From the NCBI RefSeq assembly GCF_000002985.6, contig NC_003283.11:6200001-6264000 (forward strand): a stretch of 64,000 nucleotides of DNA. The letters run 5' to 3'. Positions 12,801 to 24,044 of this stretch are shown here, one piece after another. The DNA comes from Caenorhabditis elegans (Eukaryota > Nematoda > Chromadorea > Rhabditida > Rhabditidae). Position numbers and translations under genes: made by a program. Below the pieces are notes generated by a model. That model was not told where the DNA came from. It saw only the letters and a list, made by a program, of their open reading frames with translations, and searched no databases. Within the stretch, counting starts at the first letter, position 1. Every line of letters begins with the position of its first letter.

Positions 12801-15800
12801 TTGATTGATAGTGGTTTAGTTTTTGATTTTGACTACTGTATACCTATAGGTAATGCATTTGAAGTTTGTTATTTCCGGGTGATTTTCTTTAAAGTTTTTG
12901 ACTTATTGTTAGATAGTTTTTCGGAATTTCAGTTACGATTCACACTCCAAACATGAAAAGTTGAATTAGTTCAACACAACTTTTACCTTTTCAATTTTCT
13001 ATCTAGTGGAACAGGACACCGATTATACAGAAAATATTGTAGTTAGAGCAATTGAATTGTTATTGTGTTGAAATTGTATTATGTTATTTCTCAAGCAACC
13101 TCGTGATTTTACAACAAAATATTTTTATGTCGATTTCTAGTTGGAACGCAGAATACTACTATACGTCATTCTATTGATTGCATATTTTAATTATATTTAG
13201 TTACTAATTTCAATTTAATTTGACTAAATCTAACACAATTTGTCCTACTTATTCATCAGTTCCATGAAATTCCAAGCAAATATTGTGGTTTCATATTTAC
13301 ACTGCGACCATTTGATATATGCGCTGGTTTTCCAACAAAAACCATTCACAGCAAGCAATTCCGACAATGCTTTTTTTGTGTGTGTTCTCTTTTTTTCCCC
13401 ATAAGATCTTTGCAGTTCGGCCGGTGGGTGATGGTGGTCAGTTCGCGTATTATTTTGACTTTTTCGTCTGCGGTCTACTTGGTCCTTAGACTCTCTTGTC
13501 TGGCTTTTGCGCAGTCTGTCGGTCGATCTATTTTCTCGATTCGACTACCTGATCCATTTCTAATTTTTCCTCTTTTTCTGTGATTCTTGATTTTTACGCT
13601 CTCTCGGCAATTTGTCATGTATAGAACGTCAACTATTGATGTGACCAGATGATTGTACTGTGTTCCCGATTTCATATAATTCATGAGCCTTTTAAGATGA
13701 ATAAAACATTCCTCAAAGAATATGACTTCAGTCTCAAGCTTCTGATACTACATTGACCAGTTCCTAATGATCTTTAGCATTCTAATCACTCAATTAACAT
13801 AAATTTTCTCAACCCATCTAATTTCAAAACCAATTGACGGTCTCTAATTGATGTTCTAAATGTTCTAATTTTCTATTGATATTTCCTGTTTGTTTTACGA
13901 TCCTCCTCCCAGTTAGTGCATCATCATCAATAGGCCGCCACGTCATCTCTGCCCTCTCTGTGTCCATTCGCCTACATCTCTGTTCACACAGTGAATGAAC
14001 ACACTAGTCGTCTGTCAGTATCTGCGTCTCTTACCACATTTCGTGAAAGTCCCACTCTCTCACACCGCCTGATTGTTGGCTGGCGGCTATGATGACTCAC
14101 TTGGTTTCAGTTCAACACGAGAATAGAGCCCCTATTTCGCAATTTCGATTTCTTTGGGTCTCACTGGGGGATTCTGAATTTAGTCATTCTATAAATTGGC
14201 CGGAAAATCTAGAAGAATTTTCAGTTTTTTCGAACTTAGGATGACGAAACTTGTATCACTTCAAGCTCGGTATTTTTCTGTAGATAACTTCTTTTTTTTT
14301 TCAGTGTTACATCAATTTAAAATTCAGAATTTATTAGGTTTTCTAACCAAAATATTGAGAATCTTCGTTTTTTTTTTGTTAAAGTAATGTCGTTTACTGT
14401 GTTTTTTTTTTTAGTTTTTCAATTCCAGCTGTACATATTTATTCACCACCACCACGGAAATCGAATTTCTGTTGAAAATTTACGTCAGATCTCGATTCAT
14501 TTTATTTTTCTCAAACAAAAACTATTTTTAATATTAAAAATAACTTTTTATAACAAAAAACGAAAAATGGATGAGAGTAAGTCTAGGCCTGCAACTTTAC
14601 TTTCTACAGTAACCTTAAGACGCATATACGAAACACATTTTGTTACTCGCTTGTTTTTGTTTTCCTCCCGCGAAATTTCCTTAATTTCTTGAAATATCTC
14701 ACATGTTCCGTTCAATTTTCCGCCAATTCTCACCTCCTCAACATCTTGGTAAATTTTAAATAAATAAATTTAACATTAGTTTTAATCAAAATCTCATGAT
14801 TTATTCTTAATTTTATCAGTTTTCAGAAGAAGGACAAAAGAAAAAGAAGACGAGAAGTATGTTTTCGTGGCTTGGTGGTGATTCGTCAAAAAAGAAGAAC
14901 AAGGAAGTTTTGGAGACGGTTTCCGAAGGTCTCCGCAAGATTTACAAGCAGAAACTCCTGCCTCTTGAAGAATTCCACAAGTTTCACGACTTTCACAGCC
15001 CAGCTCTCGGTAATTTGAAATTATTTAGCATATTTATATTTTCAAAATAACGTTCCTTCTTTTCAGATGATCCGGATTTCGATGCCAAACCAATGATCCT
15101 GCTCGTCGGGCAATATTCGACCGGAAAAACGACTTTCATCCGTTACCTCCTCGAGTCCGATTTCCCAGGAATCCGAATCGGTCCAGAGCCAACCACCGAC
15201 AGATTCATTGCTGTGATGCATGGTGATGAAGAAGGAAGCATTCCTGGAAATGCTCTTGTTGTTGACGCAAAGAAGCAGTTCCGTGCTCTGTCAGGATTCG
15301 GAAACGCATTTTTGAATCGATTCCAGTGCTCGACTCTTCCAAATCAAGTTCTCGAAAGTGTAACGATCGTTGATACACCTGGAATCTTATCCGGAGAAAA
15401 GCAAAGGTTTGTTTTAATTTTTAAATAATCGGAACACTACTTTCAAGGAGTTGTCCCCATTTGATGAAGCTCCAATAACTTATTTGTTTACAAAAACGAA
15501 TGCTTGTTGGATCGAATTTCCACGATGCAAAAATAAAAATACTTTTTTATTCCAGAATCGATCGCGGATATGATTTCACTGGAGTTTTAGAGTGGTTCGC
15601 TGAACGTGTCGATCGTATCATTCTTCTTTTCGATGCTCACAAGCTTGACATTTCCGATGAGTTCAAGAGATGTATTGAAGCATTGGCTGGAAACGAGGAT
15701 AAAATACGAATTGTTCTCAACAAGTCAGACATGGTTGATCATCAACAGTTGATGAGAGTCTACGGAGCTCTGATGTGGTCACTGGGAAAAGTATTCAAAA

Positions 15801-17259
15801 CTCCAGAAGTTTCACGTGTCTATTTGGGATCATTCTGGGATCATCCACTTCACTACGATCTCAATCGTCGACTTTTCCAAGACGAGCAGCACGACCTGTT
15901 CCAAGATCTTCAAGCATTGCCACGTAACGCTGCTCTCCGAAAGTTGAACGATCTGATCAAGAGAGCTCGTCTCGCCAAGGTTCACGCATACATTATTGCT
16001 GAGCTTCGTAAGCAAATGCCATCGATGATCGGAAAGGATAAGAAGAAGAAGGATTTGATCCAAAATCTTGACAAGATCTACGAGCAACTCCAGAGAGAAC
16101 ACAATATATCTCCAGGAGACTTCCCAGATGTGAACAAGATGAGAGAGAAGCTTCAAACACAGGACTTTAGCAAATTCAATCCACTCAAGCCAAAGCTTTT
16201 GGAGGTTGTCGATGGAATGCTTGCCACTGATATAGGTTTGTATCAGGATAGGCTTATGAATAATTATCTTTGTATTATTTTCAGCACGATTGATGGCTCA
16301 AATTCCAAAGGAAGAAGCCGCAGCCCCAGCAGGATCAAACGGAAGCGCCGATCCAACTGTCAGAGGAGGAGCCTTCAGCCAAACAACAGAAGCAGAAACT
16401 CCGTTCGGTTTCGGACGTGTAAGTATTAGATTTCCTGCATACTGTCCATACAGTATTGTCTCAAATATAATTATTTTAGTATGATGCACGCTGGGTGAGC
16501 TGATTTAGTTTTTGGTGGCGGATAGGTTTTAAATGGAATAGAGTGGCATGAGTTGGAGGAGTGACTCTATGCTTTCTGTTCTAGAACTGTACCCTTTGGA
16601 GCTTGTGGATTTGATTAATTATTAATCAAAATTGTGTTCGACTAATTGAGCACTATTGTTGATGAAATGTGTGTAAAATCGTCCCACCTCACTTCTCGCT
16701 TATTATCCCATTTCTTTTTTACCTTACACACAATCCCTTTCCTTTTTCCACAACGAAACACGATCACCTAATTTTTTTTAATTTTCAGGGAGAAGGATTC
16801 GACAAGGGAGCCGACGAAGCCGAATGGGTTGTTAGTCGGGAACGCACAACTGCCGACTCGACATTCGAAAGTCTCGGACCAGTTAACGGATATCTCAGCG
16901 GAAGAGCTGCCAAGGAGCACATGGTTAAGAGCAAATTACCAAACTCAGTGCTCGGAAAAGTATGGAAATTGGCTGATATTGACAAGGATGGACAGTTGGA
17001 TGCTGACGAGTTTGCACTTGCCAACTATTTGATCAATTTGAAATTGGAAGGTAAGCCTTTTAAGTTTAATTTCAGCAAAATTTGAACTGGAAGATTTTCA
17101 AATAAATATTTTTAAATTGATCTTACAAATATTACAATAATAAGATCATTTTTTTCAGGACACGAGATTCCAAGTGAGCTGCCAAAACATCTCATCCCAC
17201 CATCAAAACGTGGAGAGCAAGATCCAGTCTACCCATCGCTCAACGACAACGATGAATGA
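9877..17259 (+). CDS. rme-1: EHD-family endocytic recycling ATPase, several isoforms
   Basis: RME-1 is the worm EHD (Eps15-homology-domain) ATPase that acts on recycling endosomes to return cargo to the plasma membrane. Common exons are 15067-15406, 15556-16235, 16285-16418, 16789-17050 and 17159-17259. They encode the dynamin-like G domain (P-loop [23 protein letters not shown]), the helical region, and a C-terminal EH domain with an EF-hand-like loop ([13 protein letters not shown]). Alternative first exons feed this core in the same phase, leaving a single G before the acceptor: 9877-10018 (552 residues), 10276-10470 plus 10687-11152 (725 residues, with a Glu-rich N-terminal extension), and 14859-15009 ([10 protein letters not shown], 555 residues, the classic form). 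Two weaker candidates are listed separately. Multiple promoters are known for this gene. AATAAA lies at 17626-17631. Confidence 0.95.
10276..11152 (+). CDS. rme-1: Alternative acidic N-terminus of rme-1 (two exons)
   Basis: Exon 10276-10470 starts [10 protein letters not shown] and joins in phase 0 across a GTGGGT donor to 10687-11152. The join gives about 220 residues, very rich in Glu with Ser, Thr and Lys, and a Pro/Arg-containing end ([19 protein letters not shown]). It ends with one spare G at a GTAGAT donor, exactly the phase required by the shared exon at 15067. The segment looks intrinsically disordered and matches no domain I know. It would make an unusually long EHD protein, because EHD proteins normally begin almost directly with the helical/G region. 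Confidence 0.75.
12639..12849 (+). CDS. rme-1: Possible further rme-1 first exon
   Basis: An ATG ([15 protein letters not shown]) opens a 70-codon frame ending at ATAG|GTAATG with one spare G, the phase needed to join the shared exon at 15067; the joined protein would have 575 residues. The peptide is hydrophobic and aromatic rather than EHD-like. Phase and donor agree, but one in three random frames would match, so this is tentative. Confidence 0.35.
14567..14576 (+). CDS. rme-1: Possible 10-base rme-1 start micro-exon
   Basis: ATGGATGAGA is followed at once by a perfect GTAAGT donor. It leaves one spare base, so splicing to 15067 would give MDEN followed by DPDFDAKP and a 508-residue RME-1 that starts directly at the G domain. 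The donor is strong, but nothing else supports the exon. Confidence 0.35.
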
Positions 17260-17625
17260 AAACATTTCACTTATTAGTTTTCAATGAATACCGAAACCAA
17301 AAAAATTCAATTGTTTTACCGAAAATGTCCTATCTAGTTAATATGAATCAAGCAAACGTGTTTTGTGATACGACCCCCTTCTCTCACCTTCCCTTCCAAA
17401 TTTTCACTCTACATTTATAGAATGCTTTGAATGCATAATTCACATCCCATGTTCATTTCCCCCTATTATTTTTTTTTGTTTTTTCTCCGACCCTTCCATC
17501 TAAAAAAAATAATTTATTGCCTCTAATTTCGCAAAAAAATATGGTCGACTGCTTCATGGTATTCGAGTTGACTTTTGCCTTGACCCTCTCACCCGCACCC
17601 CACACCCCACACATCGAGTGATTTT

Positions 17626-17631
17626 AATAAA
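17626..17631 (+). promoter_or_regulatory. Poly(A) signal of rme-1
   Basis: AATAAA about 370 bases after the rme-1 stop codon; the 3' UTR between is pyrimidine-rich. Confidence 0.7.
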
Positions 17632-18133
17632 GAATTTGCATTTTAAAACAGTTTATAAATATATGAGATGTTTTCATTTACAATAGGACTTTGGCGCCAA
17701 TGCACACTCGGAATATGAGCTGATAAATAAATCCTGTTAGACTTGGAGATGCTGATAATTATAATTGCTGTTTTTGATCAAAGAGCACATCACTCGAGAG
17801 TATAGCCGGAAAGATTTGTCATACTGTAACGTTTTAATTCTGCATCTTATTTGTATTTACATTTGGAATATATTCAACTCAATCTATGTTACCAAAAACA
17901 GAAATATCGTATAGTACCAAATCTCTTGATAAATGTTCAGTTTAGTCTGCTGATCTGTCTACGATTACAATCTCAAAGGATTTTAAAAACCACCATTGAG
18001 AATACAATTAATATTTTAATTGTTATTGAAGAAGTTTCCAGGCATACTCGAGCATATTTGGCGTGCCACTCGTTTCGTATACCTTCCTTATACGCCTTGT
18101 ATTATTGTACTACAGTCAAGTTTTCTGAAAACA

Positions 18134-19562
18134 ATGATTGAATCTACGTGGCTCCAATTTCAGTACCATGTCCTAACCGCATTCGTTCTTTTATCGCTTT
18201 TCTGCAACGGAATTCTCATGATTTTGATTCAACTGAAATCTCCAAAGCAGTTGGGTACTTACAAATATTTGATGAATTTTATTTCAATTTTTGAAATTTG
18301 CTACTCGATCGTCGACTATATCGTAGTTCCAGTAATGCATTCCTATGGATCCTCATTTTTTATAATGACTCCACTTACCCATACATTTTTGAATAAACAA
18401 AATGCATTGATTATGCAAGCTGTTTGGTGTGGATTCTTTGGATCTTCAATGGCTATTTTTGGGATTCATTTTATATATCGGTATCTAGCTGTTAGCGGGT
18501 AAGTAGAAATATTTATCTGGGTTACTGTATTTGCTCTAGTAATATATATATCAATAAATAATCGCCTATGAAGCGATAGAGAAATACTTAAGAAATATTT
18601 TGTCAGTTAACAATATATGTATAGGACACACGACAACTAAGATACATATATTTGAATTTTGAAAAGCTAGGAAAAATTGAAATACGTCTTGTACTCAACT
18701 TTTTCAAAACAAAAAGAATGCATAGCAAGATTTTCCAGAAACTCTTACATCTCAACATTCAATGGTCCTACTCTTATTCTCTGGATGTTGATGCCAATTA
18801 TCAACGGATTTATCTGGGGAACAGTTGCATTAATTTGCTGTGGACCAAAAGATGTCCTAACAAATTATATAAGGTTTCAGAATATTTTCCTTTTTTTTAC
18901 CAAAAACAATAATATCAGAAATAACTTAATGGAAACATTTGGTTTGTCAGTTGACGAAGTTGTCTATATTGGTCCGTATTTCTTTGATGAAAATGGTAAA
19001 TTCCTATTAGATTGGGATGTATTGATAACTTTGTTTGGAGCATCTTTGATTATGGTAGCTATCTTATACAACTATGTACATTTTTTGTCTTTTTCACTTT
19101 CAGGGTTCATCTCTCTGTACAATTTTCTATTTTGGCTGGAAGTGTTATAAAGCACTATCTGATCTACAATCACTCTCTAGTGGATATTCACCACAATATC
19201 GCGCACTGCAAAGACAGTTTTTCGCTGCATTAGTGTGTCAAACTGTCATTCCAATTAGTCTAATGCATTTTCCACTTCTTATTTCATATTCTGGAGCACT
19301 TCTGAACAGAGGATTCGGTCGATTAAGCAACCTAGCATCTATCACAATTGCTTTTTACCCTGCTATAGATCCATTGCCAAGCATATTAATCATCAAAAAC
19401 TATCGAGAAGGTGTTAAAAATTTCTGTTTGGCTCCAATCCAATGCTGTATTAAATTGAAGAAAAAATATTCATCAAAAGTAGCAAATGTGGAAGTCAGTG
19501 ACAGAAGATCATCAAGTATTCCAGAAAATGGTGTAACTTCAGTATGGGGAGAGGTCCTTTAA
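18134..19562 (+). CDS. Serpentine chemoreceptor, str class
   Basis: A seven-transmembrane G-protein-coupled receptor of the nematode str/srj superfamily, expected in chemosensory neurons. Four exons (18134-18498, 18739-18873, 18919-19075, 19104-19562) give 371 residues. The start ATG (MIESTWLQFQYHV) places the first helix at residues 8-30. Family marks are GTYKYLMNFISIFEICYS, MHSYGSSFFI, the IYRYLAVSG end of helix 3, GPYFFDENG in the second extracellular loop, and YPAIDPLPSILIIKNYR at helix 7. The third intron is 45 bases and in frame; I removed it because the join restores family spacing. The intron at 18499-18738 is longer, and I used its TTTTCCAG acceptor. No frameshift or stop is seen, so it is probably functional. 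No symbol can be assigned within so large a family. Confidence 0.88.
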
Positions 19563-19597
19563 ATTCGACAGTTTGTGAACATGTTTTTGAGTTTTCT

Positions 19598-19603
19598 AAT
19601 AAA
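19598..19603 (+). promoter_or_regulatory. Poly(A) signal of the chemoreceptor gene
   Basis: AATAAA 36 bases after the stop codon and immediately before the minisatellite begins. Confidence 0.65.
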
Positions 19604-19612
19604 TTTTTTTAT

Positions 19613-20642
19613 TTTCAAAAATTTCAAAACTGACAATGATGGTGAATATGGAATTTCAAATGTGCACTGGTTTTCAAAAATTTTTAAACTGAGAATAATG
19701 GAGAATAGGGAATTTCAAATGTGCACTGGTTTTCAAAAATTTTTAAACTGAGAATAATGGAGAATATGGAATTTCAAATGTGCACTGGTTTTCAAAAATT
19801 TTTAAACTGAGAATAATGGAGAATAGGGAATTTCAAATGTGCACTGGTTTTCAAAAATTTTTAAACTGAGAATAATGGAGAATATGGAATTTCAAATGTG
19901 CACTGGTTTTCAAAAATTTTTAAACTGAGAATAATGGTGAATATGGAATTTCAAATGTGCACTGGTTTTCAAAATTTTTTAAACTGAGAATAATGGTGAA
20001 TATGGAATTTCAGATGTGCACTGGTTTTCAAAATTTTTTAAACTGAGAATAATGGAGAATAGGGAATTTCAAATGTGCACTGGTTTTCAAAATTTTTTAA
20101 ACTGAGAATAATGGTGAATATGGAATTTCAGATGTGCACTGGTTTTCAAAAATTTTTAAACTGAGAATAATGGTGAATATGGAATTTCAGATGTGCACTG
20201 GTTTTCAAAATTTTTTAAACTGAGAATAATGGAGAATAGGGAATTTCAAATGTGCACTGGTTTTCAAAAATTTTTAAACTGAGAATAATGGTGAATATGG
20301 AATTTCAGATGTGCACTGGTTTTCAAAAATTTTTAAACTGAGAATAATGGTGAATATGGAATTTCAAATGTGCACTGGTTTTCAAAATTTTTTAAACTGA
20401 GAATAATGGTGAATATGGAATTTCAAATGTGCACTGGTTTTCAAAATTTTTTAAACTGAGAATAATGGAGAATAGGGAATTTCAAATGTGCACTGGTTTT
20501 CAAAAATTTTTAAACTGAGAATAATGGTGAATATGGAATTTCAGATGTGCACTGGTTTTCAAAATGTTTTAAACTGAGAATAATGGAGAATAGGGAATTT
20601 CAAATGTGCACTGGTTTTCAAAATTTTTTAAACTGAGAATAA
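19613..20642. repeat. 59-bp minisatellite, 17 copies
   Basis: The word GTGCACTGG recurs exactly every 59 bases from 19662 to 20606, giving 17 copies. Each unit reads roughly TTTTCAAAAATTTTTAAAC, then GAGAATAATGG, GNGAATANGGAATTTCA and RATGTGCACTGG. Variation is confined to a few sites: GAGAATAGGG versus GTGAATATGG, CAAATG versus CAGATG, and the A/T run length. The first copy is the most diverged (GACAATGATGG) and the last stops at AATAATATT. All units are head to tail. It lies in the 3' flank of the chemoreceptor gene. Confidence 0.97.
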
Positions 20643-20649
20643 TAATATT

Positions 20650-21900
20650 CTTAAAATAAATTTTGTATCAGAATTGACTTCCCAAAGAATTCATGATACT
20701 CTGATTGAATTTATTCAACTTGAATTTACTACAATTTAGCAGCCAAGAACAGAACATTTATATAAACAGCTTTCTTGAAAGCTCAGTTTGAAACAAATTT
20801 TAAATTAATACCTGAAAATTTATTAGGGAGGGAGATAAGCTGTGGGCCAAGATTTGCAGCTTTTTTTTCGTACAGTATCCATTTTCCTGAAATTGGGAAA
20901 ATCTGTCGTTTCCCTCTTGATTTTTCATTTGACCGTAGGTTTAAAAAGTGTCTGACAACTCCATAATTTCTGACAACTTACTGGGTTGGGTTTGGATCTA
21001 TCAGCTGAATTATTAAATCACAATTCATATAATGATCATCGAACTCATTTTTATCTTAACTGTTGAAATGTTGAAATGGAACTTGGAAGGAATAATAGGT
21101 CTTCCAATATTTTTCGAGTGATCTAAAGATTGGATCTTCCTATTTTAGAATACGTTACTTATTCTTGTCTTCTTTCTGTAAATTTTCCATATGCCCGCAA
21201 ATTTTGTTGTCTTTTTTGTTGCAGTTTAACAAAGAAACACAGTTGATTCTAACAAAAACGTATTTATTTATAGCCTTCACACCGCGTATGAAATCGAGTT
21301 CAAACGAAAAGGGAATAGAGATAGAAATAAGACACTATTGGGGGGAAAGGGAGAGGTCGAATAATCAATATATTATCTGTCGGGGGAAGGTTGAAATGAA
21401 GCAAAAATACATAAATTATCGACACAATCGAGAGAGAAAAATCGGCAAAAAGCACACTGAGTTGATCGGGTTTGTAGATTGGAAAAGAATGATTGAAAGG
21501 AGAATGTAGAAGAAGAACAGTACAAAAGATGAGGAGGGGAAAGTCGAATAAAAATGAAAAAGGACACCGTTCATACGCGAGGCTCCAATTTGGAGCACAC
21601 TCACTCACAAACGTACACCGGTACACACTGATGGTAGGAGACACAAAAAATGCAAAACTGACTGAGAATTAGTTGAGGTGGGAATCACATTATGTTTTGG
21701 GGTGGTGGTGACAAGAGACAAGAATGGAAAATTTATACACGACTAAATCCATGTTAAAGAGCTTTTTTTGTGTTTTGACGGGTTGCACATTGAGAGATGG
21801 TTGTTGGATTATTTAAGAAAATATTAAAGTTAATTGACAAGAGAGGTATTCTTAACTAACTAGATAGTGACTTGGGATCCGGGAAGATGTCTGTTTTGTT
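20650..21900. other. Intergenic between convergent genes
   Basis: The first 600 bases are AT-rich with nothing recognisable. From about 21250 the plus strand becomes purine-rich, and TTTATT (AATAAA on the minus strand) occurs near 21262. This could be the poly(A) site of a minus-strand transcript extending from the right. Confidence 0.45.
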
Positions 21901-21903
21901 TGT

Positions 21904-22560
21904 TCATACATGTATTTCTTTTGGCATGTTTTGTTTTTTTGAGATGACGGAATGAAGGTCGTCTGGCTCACCGGTCAAAGATTTTGAAATGTTTAGGGAC
22001 ATCTCTGACGCCGGTGGGACCAGTGATACAATGTTGAGGGAGGATTGTGGGGGTTCTGAATGCGAGTAAACTAAAGGTGGATACAATTCAAAAGGTTTTT
22101 GGGGAAGTTGGTGGTTTCCGGATCTGACTGATCTAGAAAGTACACTGGGTCGTGGATCGAAGTGTTCGGTTGTCTGTTGTGCTGTGGATTTTAGGGATCG
22201 TTCTTATCGTTTCTTCAATTTTTTTTTGGTTTTTTTTTCATTTTCTTTTCTTTCAAAAGTCTTTTTTTTTCACCCTTATTGTAAATCCACATATTCCAAC
22301 CGAATCACTGCGCCACGTGCGCGCGCCAAACTTTTCAGATTTAGGCTGTTCGGCGCGCAGTCAAACTCACACACTCGCAAAATCTCACTCACACTCGCAT
22401 ATTAGTCTACAGAATCAAATCTAGAAACGGTAAAAGCAAATTGAAGAGAGTGGAGGATGTGAAAGAGAATGGTAAGAGTGACGGGGCACTTACTGAAATG
22501 GGTAAAGCTGGTTGGAAAAGATGGAGGGTTGCGCGCGGCGCAAATGAATACGGATTGAAC
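21904..22560 (-). CDS. Two possible minus-strand exons, unknown protein end
   Basis: Exon 22560-22494 is bounded by a strong acceptor (TCTTCCCCACAG) and a GTAAGT donor. Exon 22132-21904 has the acceptor TGTACTTTCTAG and runs to a TGA. The phases agree (CA|A), giving IRIHLRRAQPSIFSNQLYPF, then residues such as RSGNHQLPQKPFELYPPLVY and a C-terminus KKQNMPKEIHV. Composition is not low-complexity and looks translated. I could not place a secure upstream exon, and the donor at 23214 is only suggestive. It could be the end of an unannotated gene, an alternative 3' end of the SERTA-like gene, or spurious open frames in a long 3' UTR. Confidence 0.3.
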
Positions 22561-24044
22561 CTGTGGGGAAGACAATGAGAGGATTTTCAGAGATTCTAGA
22601 AGGAAAAGAAAACAAAATTGGCTACTGAATCATTATCATTAACGGGGGGAAGTGGGACAACTATTTGGGACGGGTTGGAAAACAGAGATGGAATGAAATA
22701 CCGGCTTCGCCAAATGATGAGAAAAAACACATTAATAGCAAATTTTGGAAAAAAAAGATTTGTGACCCGAAGGTGGCAAACGGAAGAAAACAACAATGAT
22801 TTGGTAGTGAAGAAAAAATAAAAATTAAAGAAAGAAACAATCCCTGAACGCAGACAACAAAACAAAACGACTTAACGTTAAAAAGAGAATGAGATGGAAC
22901 ATTTTTTAGTGGTGGGAGAACGACCCGGACGTTTTCTAGATAAGAGAAAATGCAGATACACATAGTAGCTAGCTACAGTAACCTACTACACTCCTAAACT
23001 TTTTGTGTGTTTTGGGAAGAATACTCGTTTTGGGAACGGATGGAAACAGAGATTTTAAGGCAGGGCAGATATAAAACAGAGAAATGTGTAACAAGTACGG
23101 TAAGTCAATTGGGGGCTTTTGATGACTAGACAAGAGGTGAGAAGAGGCAATTGAGAATGGGATAAGATAATAACCGCGTTTTTCTGAGAGGAGGCTTCTT
23201 TGTACTAACCACAGGTTGCCAGGTCATGATTTTGTTTCACTCGGGAATTTGGAACCTTGACGTGGCAACCAGTGGAATGTTTCACACATTGGATGGAATA
23301 AGGGACCACGTAAAAATAACCGAGATTGCATAAGATGGAGATGGATCAAGGTGAGTGAGGATACAAACAAGTTACCATTATATGATACACATTTCAAAGG
23401 GGAAGGGAGTATGTACACTTGCCTTATTACATTACGCTCAACAATCGTAACACCGGAACTAATTTTAAAAAAACAGGTGTGGAGTCTTCTAAAGAAATGC
23501 ACATGTCGTGAGAGTTGCAAAAACTGAGATTTGGAAACCAGAATATGGGGAAAGGAATAGAAAAACATGTAAAAAAGTGTAGAAGAGAACCATTTTTGAG
23601 TGAGAGAAAAAGAGAACCGAAATATGGAGAGAATGGGAGATAGGCCCGGTCGGGAGATCACTAGGCAGTAGTACACCAAAATATTAGGTTGGATAAATGT
23701 GGAAAATATCTAGAGACTATTCACAACGATATGTATGACAAGACACCGTGAAAGTGCCGTATCAAACACAACTAATCACTAAATGAATGTGGGGAATGAA
23801 TTAATAAATGGATGATTGTACAGGATATGCTGTGAAGAAAAGGTAGATGACAAGAGTTTGGAGTTTTGGGTTGGGTTTGGAGTTTGAGAATTTAAAAAAG
23901 AGAGTTCTTAACTTTTGTGTGGTGTGTCCTTTTGATGTTCGTTGAGTTGAGATGTTATATTCTGGCGAGATTCATCGATTTTCTTCGACTTTTTGTTTCG
24001 ATCTTCGTTTGTACTGCTTCTGCTACTATTCAACTATATCACTT

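Noticed and set aside
23224-23679. 151-codon minus-strand open frame
   Set aside because: Arises from the pyrimidine-rich strand of the asymmetric stretch; no ATG context or family resemblance. A shorter, different frame there was considered for the exon candidates instead.
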